Source of the DNA: Aculops lycopersici
Lineage: Eukaryota > Arthropoda > Arachnida > Trombidiformes > Eriophyidae
Reading direction: 5' to 3'
DNA length: 21,327 nucleotides
NCBI GenBank assembly: GCA_015350385.1
Contig: WNKI01000004.1
Coordinates: 527,850 to 549,176 of the forward strand
Shown piece after piece: positions 9,889 to 17,538 of the stretch (within the stretch, counting starts at the first letter, position 1; every line of letters begins with the position of its first letter). A model generated the notes under the pieces. The model did no database searches. It saw only the letters and a program-made list of their open reading frames with translations, and was not told the DNA's origin. Made by a program: the position numbers and the translations under genes.

Positions 9889-10896
9889 TCAACATTGCAA
9901 CTTTTGCTCCGCCTTCCAACCATGACACCGGCGCATATGATCGGTTAAAACATAGCGCAAACTTGCAAAAGGTTTGTGGCAAATCTCGCATCCGAATGAG
10001 GTCACGTAATGGGCACGTTGCATATGATATTCGAAGCTACAAATTGTTTGGAAGTCATTCTGGCAAACGGGACACTTGAATTGAAAATCTGATTTGCCCG
10101 TGAGGGAGTTGATCTGACTTTGGCCACCATTTGTTGGCCTTGCCGTGATGGTGTTTCCGCTGGCGCTTAGAACATTGCCCGAGCCAATGTTCATGGTTGG
10201 AGTAAAAAGTTGTTGTAGTTGTTGCTGTTGCAGTTGCTGTAGTTGAGGTTGAAGCAAGGGTTGCTGATGCTGATGTAGTTGGCTTCTAATTAGATTATCG
10301 CCGTCCAATTGATGGTGATTCAGTTGAAGGTTATGGTCACCATGGTTTAAGTTACCGCTGATGGTCGTGGTAGTAGTTGTGGTTGTAATACTGGCGCCGT
10401 TGTTACTGTGGTTGCTGATTCCATTTAGATTTGAGTTACTCATTGAATCCAAATTTGCATCCTCGAAACTTACATTTGGTGGTATTTGTTGTTGGCTGCT
10501 ACTATTGTTGTGGTTATTACTATCATTATTATTACTGTCACTATTGGTTGTTCCATTTAAAAAATCATTCAAACTATTGACGCTAAGTATGGCAGCGGTT
10601 CTTAACAGGTTGTTTGTGTTCACAGCATTTGATTTGAGTAACTCTCCTGTGTACATGTAGTGGACAAGTGTCTTTACATCCTCAATCTTTAGTTCAGGTA
10701 ATATAATTATTGGATGCTCAACTGGATGTTCGTGTAATATTTTGGCCAAGTAACTGCTGCATGCCGATAAGACAACCTTATGGGCCGAAATCTTACCACC
10801 ATCACAGGCTAGGGTACAATCTACAAGCTGCTGTTGGTCCAAAAGTTGCTTTATTCCTTGACTATCCAGACCTCCGAGTAAAAGTTTTGGATCCAT
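9889..10896 (-). CDS. BTB/POZ protein with two C2H2 zinc fingers
   Basis: 335 aa in a single exon. The ATG at 10896 (context GCAAAATGG) is preceded in frame by TAA, so the start is firm. Residues about 13-112 form a BTB domain, with DCTLACDGGKISAHKVVLSACS, the IILPELKIEDVKTLVHYMYTG strand-helix region and LLRTAAILSV. The middle is low-complexity: Asn/Ser-rich, a poly-Thr run, then Gln/His/Leu-rich. Two C2H2 fingers close the protein (C275, C278, H291, H296 and C303, C306, H320, H325), and only eleven residues follow the last His. This is the arthropod BTB-ZF layout (the group of broad, tramtrack, lola and fruitless): dimerising, DNA-binding nuclear regulators. I cannot assign orthology to one of them. 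Insect BTB-ZF genes are usually split by introns; this one is not. Confidence 0.9.
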   Translation of the reverse strand: MDPKLLLGGLDSQGIKQLLDQQQLVDCTLACDGGKISAHKVVLSACSSYLAKILHEHPVEHPIIILPELKIEDVKTLVHYMYTGELLKSNAVNTNNLLRTAAILSVNSLNDFLNGTTNSDSNNNDSNNHNNSSSQQQIPPNVSFEDANLDSMSNSNLNGISNHSNNGASITTTTTTTTISGNLNHGDHNLQLNHHQLDGDNLIRSQLHQHQQPLLQPQLQQLQQQQLQQLFTPTMNIGSGNVLSASGNTITARPTNGGQSQINSLTGKSDFQFKCPVCQNDFQTICSFEYHMQRAHYVTSFGCEICHKPFASLRYVLTDHMRRCHGWKAEQKLQC

Positions 10897-11210
10897 TTTG
10901 CTCAATTATATTTAGCACTTATTTCTTTCGTATATGTGTTTATAAATCTCTATTAGTAATATTGTCTAATAACGAATTCTAATTTTATATTTATAAATAT
11001 ATTCTAGCAAAGACTAATACTGATACGTTTCTATTATATCTGAATCATGCGCCACTGACCAGCAATAGCAGTGGAATTGGTGAGGTGCCTACTATCTGTA
11101 AAATAACTAATAATTCTCCTCTCTGCTGGAACGCAATATAATATATATTATTGGTCTGCCTCTCGGTGGGCTAATAGGGAGGTGGAAGGATAAGCTTTCT
11201 CTAGGGTGAA

Positions 11211-11228
11211 GACGACGACGACGACGAC
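11211..11228. repeat. (GAC)6 microsatellite
   Basis: Six exact GAC units followed by related GATGTCGATGACGACGAG sequence. It is not in a credible reading frame. Confidence 0.8.
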
Positions 11229-11362
11229 AAGTGAGATGTCGATGACGACGAGACGTCAAGAGTCCAGAGTGCAGCAATCTTTTATTTATTTTATTATCTC
11301 GCTTGCTCCTTCTTATTCTCCTCACTCTCTGTCTTTGACTCTTATCCCTGTGTGCTTTATCA

Positions 11363-11378
11363 ATATATATATATATAT
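11363..11378. repeat. (AT)8 microsatellite
   Basis: Uninterrupted AT dinucleotide run in AT-rich intergenic DNA. Confidence 0.8.
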
Positions 11379-11713
11379 GGTGTATTATAATAAAGACTTG
11401 TATTATATTTGAAATAATATAATAATGTAGCTCTGAGAGTTGAGATTGCTGGTCTCTGTCTTTCTGGTCACAAAGTCCTCTTCTCCCTCTCGTTCCTCCT
11501 CCTCTGGCTCCTTCTAACTTTTAGCCTAAGCGTTAGCGTCTTCTTTTCTTTGGAGTTGTTGCTGTCGTCACTGTTGATGAGCAATAATAATGGATCATAA
11601 TCAATGAGGAATTTTGCATGAGATAGATTAATTCCCTATAGCGATAGTTGTTGATAATGTAAAAACGATAACAACACTGGCGAGTTACTTGCGAAAGCCA
11701 GCGACCAACTACA

Positions 11714-11740
11714 TTTCTCTCATGTATGACATGAGAGAAA
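11714..11740. repeat. 27-bp near-palindrome (12-bp arms, 3-nt spacer)
   Basis: TTTCTCTCATGT (11714-11725), spacer ATG, then ACATGAGAGAAA (11729-11740). The arms are perfect reverse complements. It could be an operator-like site for a dimeric protein or a cruciform or hairpin element. It matches no consensus I recognise with confidence. Confidence 0.85.
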
Positions 11741-11755
11741 ATATCAACAACAAAA

Positions 11756-11772
11756 AGAGAGAGAGAGAGAGA
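11756..11772. repeat. (GA)n microsatellite
   Basis: A GAGAGAGA run directly after an A-rich stretch, 16 bp past the near-palindrome. Confidence 0.75.
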
Positions 11773-12107
11773 ATAAATTAGAGCGGCGGCCGTATAAGTC
11801 GCATAAACTAGCGTTTGGATGAGGGCAGGCAAGTTTTCTGTGGAATTTGCACGTTATGCATTTCGCATACTCGCCCTCTCTTCGGAAGTTGACCATAACT
11901 TGAAGGTTCTATTCGATATCCCAACCAGGATTAAATTCCCTGAAGCTTGTTGGTTTTCATCAAGCTTCTCAAAGTACTTGCATCTGAGGATGAAATGAAC
12001 TTATTACTTATGAGTATAACAATTATTAGTCTATAAATGATATGTGAGCAATGACGCAATTCGACGCGCATCTTAATGACCCCTCTCTTGTCGTCTCGTT
12101 TCCCAAC

Positions 12108-14588
12108 TCAAATCTTTATTCTGGTGAGTTTAACTATACAATCGTCACCTGCACTAGCTAGCATGAGATCATTCTCATTGCTTCTTGGTCTAAAAGCTAG
12201 TCTTCTGATTGGCAGGTGATGTACGCCCCTGATAGTTTTCAGATGTGTCCAAGGGTCTTGATGATTCTCGGCAAATTGTAGCTCGATGGAATACAATTCT
12301 AGAGATCCGTCCTCTAGTCCGAAAGCTACTATTCGATCTGAACAATCGACCGCTTGTATCGATTGATTGAAAGTCTTTGAACTGACGAATGGTATCGGGG
12401 GAACGACTTTTTCCACCCTTTCTTGAGCTACCTTTCGCAGATCATCAACAGACCACAAGATGGCCTTCTTATCTCTTGAAACTGTGATGAAGAAATTTGA
12501 ATCAGGAGTCCAACAACAATCCCATATGATTCTATCATGGACGGAATTTGACTTGCTAGTTCCTAATAGTTTCTTGTAGGCTGATCGCAGTTGTCCTGTC
12601 TTCTCGCTCAAACACCAAGTTCTATCCCTTGACACAGACAACAGGTACTTGTCATCGGGAGAAAATCTCAATCTTGTGATAGTAAGCGAATGGTGTTCAA
12701 TACTGGCTACTTTCCTATACTTTGAACATTCCCAAACAATAATGTTGGCAAGATCTGCTCGATTTGCTTTGGAGGCCGAGGCTAAGAATGCACCTGTTGA
12801 ATCAGAGGAAAGTGCATGAAGCTCATTGGAATGGCCAAATAGTTTGCTTGTCTCCCACCATAAAGTTGATTGAAGTAAAATTTCTTCGAAAGGTAGTTTG
12901 TCCAAATGATCCGTCTGAGATAATTTCATCACGAGCTTACTTACTCCGTACCAAGCGTTGCTAGCCGATCCAACCTCCGATTTATCACCTGACTCCTCGA
13001 TGTCGTAGGGACTTTGGGCACCTCGGTTCGAGAGGCCAAGCGCTGGAAGCTGGGCATGAGCTGGCAGCTGATTGATGAGATCGTCGGAAAAACTGTTTGA
13101 GGCACCATCCTTGGCCAGTGTCTTGTAATTTCTCAGAAAGAATTGGGTTGCTTCAAAGGCTCGGATAGTTTTCTCCTCGGCACCTGTGGCAAATTTGGTG
13201 AAGTTCAATGATGTTAAACAATTTATCTCGTGACCGTGTACCTGGGGTCTTGCTATTTCATGCCACCTGTCATCACTGGCCGCCTGTGCGTGTAGTCTGC
13301 AGGTTTTGTCTAGTGAGCTTGATAATAAATATGCACCTTTCTTTTCCCATGACAAATCTGTTACAGCATCCGAATGGCCGGTGATAGTTTCACTTGCTTC
13401 CCAAACCTCCTTTTCACCCTCAATCTGCCTAGTCCATGAATGTATTGCTCCTCTCATTGAGTTTGCGAATATTGTATCCTCATTCTGACTTAAACAAACC
13501 GATAGGAATGGTAGGTTTGTCTCGCCAGTTTCACCTATCTGGTGCGAAATTTGCCAGATCTCACCAGAAGCTGGCTCTTGCTCGTATTTACTAAACTCTT
13601 GCAGCTGACCATCTTGAAAATTTGGTGTTGCAATGGACGAAGTCCAAACGGCTATTGTCTTGTCCGCTGAGCAGGTAATTAGTTTGAGAGCTGGAGCTTG
13701 AAGGTTCTTGAACCAACATAACCCATGAACCATGCCTTCGTGGCCAGTGAGTACTGTTTCCAATGTCGCGGTCAACCTAGATTGAGTTCCTGATGTAGAT
13801 CCATTCTCGTTAGATTCGGTTAGATATTCACTGACTTGTGTTCTTATATAGCGTTCGTTGGACTCCTCCTGCATCAGCTTCATCTGCCAAACTCTTACAA
13901 ATTCATCTTGAGATGCTGAAGCGAGTAAGCATTCATTATCGCGACCGATTTCATTGATAGATCTGAGACATTTAACCCAATCACTGTGACCCTCGAGATC
14001 TAGGAGATGAATCAAACTGGTAGAGTCTAGTTGATAGATGTGCACCTTATTGTCGCTACCTGCTATTGCTAGAAACTCAAAATTGTCCTGCCCCTCAAAA
14101 CTGAAATGATTTATATCAAAACAACAATGTTTCACTTCGGTATTCTGTATAAGTTCATCATTTTTGAATAGTTGGATATGTCCTGAAACTGTTGAGGTGA
14201 TAGTGAGGAAAGCATCTCCTTTTGAGGCCATCCGACAGTACCTTGTCATAAATTCATTCTTCGTCTCTGGCGATTGGATAGTGTACAACAACTCACAAGG
14301 TTTCAAGACACCAGCTTGTTCAGCGAAACTCCATATTTTCGCTGTCTTATCATAGGATGTAGAAATTATAACAAGTTGATTCCTTGGAGTGTTTTCGACG
14401 AAAGATACGCCATTTACATCACCTTTATGTCCAACTAATATCGCGGCCACTTGTTTCAACTTCAAATCGTAGAGGATTGGACAACGAGATCTCGAAAACA
14501 ATAAATACTTCCCACGACAATGTATAGAGTTCTCTAGTCTATTGGCACTAACAGCCGCATAGACCTCTTCTGTGATAATATCAGTCAT
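12108..14588 (-). CDS. Elp2: Elongator complex subunit 2 (Elp2), WD40 double propeller
   Basis: 826 aa from the ATG at 14588, the length of human ELP2. The frame stays open to another ATG at 14717, but that adds 43 residues with no family match, and a pyrimidine-rich splice acceptor (CCATCCCCCCAG, ending at 14634) lies between the two ATGs, so the inner start is preferred. WD40 repeats run the whole length: VGHKGDVNG to KIWSF near residues 52-88, EGHSDWV to VWQ near 199-235, TGHEGMVHG to VWTS near 281-317, TGHSDAVTD near 403-430, FGHSNELHA near 584-620, and a C-terminal blade ending at RIKI. Elp2-specific signatures are WHEIARPQVHGHEINCL, LPALGLSN, SLTITRLRFSPDDKYLLSVS, DRTW and the RIIWDCCWTPDS block. 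Elp2 is the scaffold of Elongator (with Elp1 and Elp3), which modifies wobble uridines of tRNAs in the cytoplasm. It is single-exon here, where vertebrate orthologues have many introns. Confidence 0.95.
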   Translation of the reverse strand: MTDIITEEVYAAVSANRLENSIHCRGKYLLFSRSRCPILYDLKLKQVAAILVGHKGDVNGVSFVENTPRNQLVIISTSYDKTAKIWSFAEQAGVLKPCELLYTIQSPETKNEFMTRYCRMASKGDAFLTITSTVSGHIQLFKNDELIQNTEVKHCCFDINHFSFEGQDNFEFLAIAGSDNKVHIYQLDSTSLIHLLDLEGHSDWVKCLRSINEIGRDNECLLASASQDEFVRVWQMKLMQEESNERYIRTQVSEYLTESNENGSTSGTQSRLTATLETVLTGHEGMVHGLCWFKNLQAPALKLITCSADKTIAVWTSSIATPNFQDGQLQEFSKYEQEPASGEIWQISHQIGETGETNLPFLSVCLSQNEDTIFANSMRGAIHSWTRQIEGEKEVWEASETITGHSDAVTDLSWEKKGAYLLSSSLDKTCRLHAQAASDDRWHEIARPQVHGHEINCLTSLNFTKFATGAEEKTIRAFEATQFFLRNYKTLAKDGASNSFSDDLINQLPAHAQLPALGLSNRGAQSPYDIEESGDKSEVGSASNAWYGVSKLVMKLSQTDHLDKLPFEEILLQSTLWWETSKLFGHSNELHALSSDSTGAFLASASKANRADLANIIVWECSKYRKVASIEHHSLTITRLRFSPDDKYLLSVSRDRTWCLSEKTGQLRSAYKKLLGTSKSNSVHDRIIWDCCWTPDSNFFITVSRDKKAILWSVDDLRKVAQERVEKVVPPIPFVSSKTFNQSIQAVDCSDRIVAFGLEDGSLELYSIELQFAENHQDPWTHLKTIRGVHHLPIRRLAFRPRSNENDLMLASAGDDCIVKLTRIKI
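12115..12120 (-). terminator. Poly(A) signal inside the last Elp2 codons
   Basis: On the minus strand AATAAA spans the codons for Arg-Ile-Lys just before the final Ile and TGA (12108-12110). No other AATAAA was noticed close downstream, so the mRNA may end within about 25 nt of the stop. The site assignment is inferred. Confidence 0.5.
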
Positions 14589-14633
14589 TTGATGAGATAA
14601 AATTTCCAAGGGGTTTAGTGAAGTAGATGCAAC

Positions 14634-14646
14634 CTGGGGGGATGGT
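14634..14646 (-). other. Possible splice acceptor in the Elp2 5' leader
   Basis: Read on the minus strand, ACCATCCCCCCAG/GTTGCATC looks like a 3' splice site 45 nt upstream of the preferred Elp2 ATG. If used, the upstream ATG at 14717 lies in an intron and an untranslated first exon should sit farther right, possibly starting near 15143. I could not fix the donor. Confidence 0.4.
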
Positions 14647-14754
14647 ATAATATTGTAAACAAGTATAAATTTTGGACATCTTCTAGAATTCAAGTAAAAC
14701 CATGGCAGAACGTGCATCTAGGGATGGAGTAGATGTAATGTAAACGCGTTCTGT

Positions 14755-15045
14755 TATGCCGCGGGGACAAAATAAAGGAAAGACAAGTTGGTCTCGCGGC
14801 TTCGCTCGCGACCTGGCTCGGACTGCGATCCGGCTGGGACTGCGACCTGACTGGGACTACGGCCCCCCTGGCAGGGCCGGCGGTCGTCGCACAAAAAGCG
14901 GCAGTCGCACAGAAGGCGGCCGTCGCACATCGGTCGGCGCGCTGCGCGCGAGAAGCGCACCTCCCCGCTGCAGCGCTGCGCGCTGCTAGCGGCAGCGGCG
15001 GCGTGCACGCGGGCGCGCGCGCGCGCGGACGCACGCCGCGCGGTT
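14755..15045. repeat. GC-rich island with 17-bp and 18-bp minisatellites
   Basis: This block is far more GC- and CpG-rich than its surroundings. Three 17-bp units beginning GCGACCTGGCT or GCGATCCGGCT occupy 14808-14858. Three units of about 18 bp beginning GTCGCACA occupy 14886-14938. An alternating CG tract lies at about 15012-15027. Open frames on both strands encode only Arg/Ala/Cys-rich repeats and are not credible proteins. It could be the GC-rich leader of a retroelement, or a first-exon/intron region of Elp2. Confidence 0.7.
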
Positions 15046-15139
15046 AGGGGGAGTGATTGCGCACACAGTGACTTCGGTAGTACAAAATAAAGTTGAGAGT
15101 AGAGACTAGTGGGTTTTTGAATGGTTTTACTATGAGAGA

Positions 15140-15177
15140 GACTGCTATCCTTTATTTGTGTGTGTTGGGTTTATATA
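15140..15177 (-). promoter_or_regulatory. TATA plus initiator core promoter facing Elp2
   Basis: On the minus strand TATATAAA (15177-15170) is followed 34 nt later, measured from the 5' end of the box, by GCAGTC (15145-15140), close to the arthropod initiator. Transcription would run toward Elp2, about 555 nt from its ATG, through the GC-rich island. The surroundings resemble an LTR, so this may be a transposon promoter, with or without a role for Elp2. Confidence 0.4.
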
Positions 15178-15402
15178 CAGCTTCGGGTCGTCGGGAAAGC
15201 GCTAAAGTCGGGTGGATGGGCGTCGACGAGATGCGCGCCGCAAGGGAACGACATGACACATCACCCTTCCCCCTTACGGAGACGACCATGGTTTACAGTG
15301 GTAGTGAGATTTGAGCTGTTTGCAGTGAGTAATATTGAGTATAATAAGTGATATTAGAGAAAATCAGTAAGTAATGAGTATTAATGCAATTAGCGATGAG
15401 AG

Positions 15403-15609
15403 TTATTTGTTTCCACGGCAAAGTCTTTGGTGATTAACGAATTTGGATCCATTGTTGGACTTGAAGGTTTTGTCGCATTTGTTACATTTTTGGACAGGGA
15501 CGTTTTGTTGGATAGGCTTCCAATTAGTGATACGCTCGGATGTCTCCTTGTGGTTAGCTTTGACCATGGCAGCAGTGCGCCATTTGAAGAGTTTGATTTG
15601 ACTAGGCAT
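15403..15609 (-). pseudogene. Zinc-finger fragment, possibly a hAT transposase N-terminus
   Basis: A 68-aa minus-strand frame starting at the ATG at 15609. It ends with one finger, CNKCDKTF then H and C spaced as C-x2-C-x14-H-x3-C, followed by a stop. BED-like fingers of this general form lie at the N-terminus of hAT transposases. Just outside its start, the minus-strand sequence CAGTGACATAG (from 15696) resembles a hAT terminus, with TTCGGGA-type repeats beyond it. No DDE core follows, so at best this is a truncated remnant. It might also be an unrelated C2HC peptide. Confidence 0.35.
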
Positions 15610-15716
15610 CAATTGATTGTTCCCGTAAATTCACATGAATTCCATGGCAATGAGGGCAGCGGAGGTAGCACAATGGTCGGGTGTTCTATGTCACTGGACA
15701 CGGGAAAGGGGGCGTG

Positions 15717-15765
15717 AACGAAATTTCGGGACTTTCCCGACATCCCGAATTCGGGACCATGCCCA
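15717..15765. repeat. TTCGGGA/TCCCGAA repeat cluster with 12-bp palindrome
   Basis: CGGGAC and CCCGA motifs alternate in both orientations and include a perfect CCCGAATTCGGG palindrome at 15744-15755. Such clusters are common in transposon ends. Confidence 0.6.
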
Positions 15766-15840
15766 TTCTAGAACCATCTTATAAAAACGTAATTGCACAA
15801 AACCAGCAATAAAGCCAATCAGAACTTATGTTTGGCCACC

Positions 15841-16227
15841 TGTAACAAAGATAATTCTACCGTCTCTCGTGTCTATCGAGCCTGGCATCGAGAGCCTCCA
15901 ACTCACTATCGAGAAACCTGTCCGATTGGTCGTTGAATACAGTTGCGGCTTCGCCTGCGGGATCCGTGGAAGTTCAACGAGCAGGTGTTGGAACGTATAA
16001 AAAGAACGGTGTCAACTCTCTCATTGCAAGCCATCAGGTGTGCAAACGAATATTGCCATTTGTTTTAGCCGCCTAGATCACAGGGGGCTGTTGGACAGTG
16101 ATCCAGGGGTCTAGGAATACACGCACAGAAATAGACACAAGCATGCACAGCTAACACACCCAGAGACAAAACTTCATATACATATATACGAGTACAACAA
16201 CAATAAAGACTTATGCTTCTACTCAAC
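15841..16227 (+). repeat. LTR-like segment (plus orientation)
   Basis: The segment has the order TATA box (GTATAAAAAG, about 15993-16002), initiator-like ATCAG about 30 nt later, poly(A) signal AATAAAG at about 16203, and an end in CTCAACA near 16227, which is the arrangement of an LTR. The left boundary is uncertain (a TGTAAC at about 15841 is one choice) and no matching second copy is in the window. Confidence 0.3.
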
Positions 16228-16243
16228 AGGGGGTCGCCACTGG

Positions 16244-16478
16244 TGTTGTATACAGAAAAGTTTCAAAGTAGTACGGGCAGTACCGACACGCTGTAACACG
16301 TAAACAACGCTTCCGCTGAAAGCGGCGTGGCGCTGCCACGCTGTCATAGTGTAGTGAGAGTGGAGCGAGCGTAAAGTATAAATAGCAGGGTTTTACCCAT
16401 TAGCATAGCGGTTTCTTGCTTCCAATGCCCGACCCTAGGCTAAATGAGGAAGACCAATAAAATAAAACTTGTACAACA
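16244..16478 (+). repeat. Possible solo LTR, 235 bp with TGTTGTA/TACAACA ends
   Basis: The ends are perfect 7-bp inverted repeats of the TG...CA type. TATAAATAG lies at about 16378 and two overlapping AATAAA signals lie near 16457-16466, giving a plus-strand LTR order. Flanking bases (ACTGG and AACTA) do not form a target-site duplication, so it may be a degraded or nested copy. Confidence 0.4.
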
Positions 16479-16662
16479 AACTAAACAATAATTGTAGGAA
16501 GAGTTGCAATTGACCGAACGGTTCGCTTACCCACAGGGTTGAGGTCTAATCGTAACACACGCCCCTCTACACCCGAAGTCCACCGGGGCGGATGGATCGC
16601 TATCTCAACAACCCCTCTCGAGCCTGACTGCCGGCTGACTTATAATCAATCCTTTGTTATCC

Positions 16663-16863
16663 TCACAAGAATATGCTACGCGAGTTGTCCTGCTGATATT
16701 TGAATGGCCGTTCTGCATATTTTTCCTTTATCGAAGGCCAGTAGATTAACTGCAGGATATCAGTGTACTGCACACTTGTGAATTTACCTCTCACAATGTA
16801 CAGCGGCAGTAGGGCTGTGATTCCGGTCGCCTGCAGGTTCTGCCGAAAAAAATTTTCCCCCAT
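16663..16863 (-). pseudogene. Tc1/mariner-type transposase fragment
   Basis: The minus-strand frame of about 66 aa contains ATGITALLPLYIVRGKF, then QYTDILQLIYWPSIKEKY, and QQDN, in the order found around the second catalytic Asp of Tc1-like transposases (a GxxPL..GxxxxxxYxxIL..QQDN pattern). The frame stops soon after QQDN, and the helix-turn-helix and third catalytic residue are missing, so it cannot encode a working enzyme. Three CCTGCAGG palindromes overlap or flank its 5' end. Confidence 0.55.
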
Positions 16864-16898
16864 TTTTTGGCTGATTTTTCCTGCAGGTTACCTGCAGG
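16830..16898. repeat. Three CCTGCAGG palindromes
   Basis: The 8-bp palindrome occurs at 16830-16837, 16880-16887 and 16891-16898, in an otherwise AT-rich stretch at the break point of the Tc1-like fragment. The clustering suggests local duplication during insertion or repair. Confidence 0.7.
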
Positions 16899-17141
16899 TC
16901 GCACTAAATAAAACCGGAAAAACAACGTATTTGAAGGAAAGGGATTTAGAAAACAACAAATCAGAAGAGAATGAATTGAGGATGCTGGATCGACTAAATT
17001 ATTTAAACTTGTTAATTATATGTTTATTGTTTTTTATCTAACTTCTCTTCTGTATATATTAGTCTAGTTATTCTGGTGGCGGCTCCAACTATAAACAATA
17101 CTGTTGACTGGAGTCCTGCAGCAACTAACCCAACTCTCATT

Positions 17142-17201
17142 GGCGAGGATGGGCGAGGATAGGCGCGTATGGGCGCGCCTAGGCACGTATAGGCGCTAGC
17201 G
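17142..17201. repeat. 10-bp minisatellite, six units
   Basis: Six head-to-tail diverged units run GGCGAGGATG, GGCGAGGATA, GGCGCGTATG, GGCGCGCCTA, GGCACGTATA, GGCGCTAGCG. The 10-bp period matches a DNA helical turn. It lies about 340 bp left of the chosen copia LTR start and shares its GGCGC/CAACTAAC flavour, so it may belong to the same element. Confidence 0.8.
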
Positions 17202-17538
17202 TAGTTTAGCAGCGAGCACTGGTGTCCACACACACAGTGAGCTGCGTTGAATGGCATTGAGCGGCGTTGATCGCCACATAGCTAGCGCCAAATAATTATG
17301 ATATCTTGGGCATTTGTGATTGGAATCACACCGGACCAAGGCCAACTGACAAGCCAAGCTATCGAGCAGCTGAGGTCTAAATATGAACGAGATCTGACAG
17401 AGGCAGCCTATCCAACTAGCGAATCTCGTAAAGGTGCCGATGCTGTCAGACAGCGCGGCGCCAGCGGACTAACTTGTGTGCCCACACTCCTATGGGCGCG
17501 CAACTAACAGTGATCAGCGGCAACGCTAAATCACTCAC

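Larger units (their letters stand above)
10897..12107. other. Intergenic region upstream of the BTB gene
   Basis: About 1.2 kb with no credible coding frame. It contains a 14-bp AT palindrome ATATTTATAAATAT (10987-11000), which could act as a TATA element for the BTB gene about 90 nt upstream of its ATG. It also has (GAC)6 at 11211-11228, (AT)8 at 11363-11378, a 27-bp near-palindrome at 11714-11740, (GA)n at 11756-11772, and paired GAAGCTTG/CAAGCTTC arms at 11942-11968. Confidence 0.55.
16479..17538. other. Transposon graveyard between LTR-like segment and copia
   Basis: Apart from the Tc1-like fragment, the CCTGCAGG sites and the decamer array, I see no gene. The 69-aa frame at 17298-17507 is hydrophilic and unrecognised. 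The motif GCGCAACTAAC occurs at 17498-17508 and again at 17570-17580, so the copia LTR or a related repeat may extend into this region. Confidence 0.5.

Noticed and set aside
10361..10660. 99-aa plus-strand Val/Leu-rich frame that looks like a membrane protein
   Set aside because: It is the antisense of the Thr- and Asn-rich repeats of the BTB gene.
14589..14717. 43-residue N-terminal extension of Elp2 from the first ATG
   Set aside because: No family similarity, weak start context, and a likely splice acceptor lies inside it; the ATG at 14588 gives the normal Elp2 length.
14690..15034. Arg/Ala/Cys-rich frames on both strands of the GC island
   Set aside because: They follow from GC-rich minisatellite units rather than a conserved protein.
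17298..17507. 69-aa plus-strand frame
   Set aside because: Hydrophilic, unrecognised, and in repeat-rich DNA beside an LTR; not enough support for a gene.
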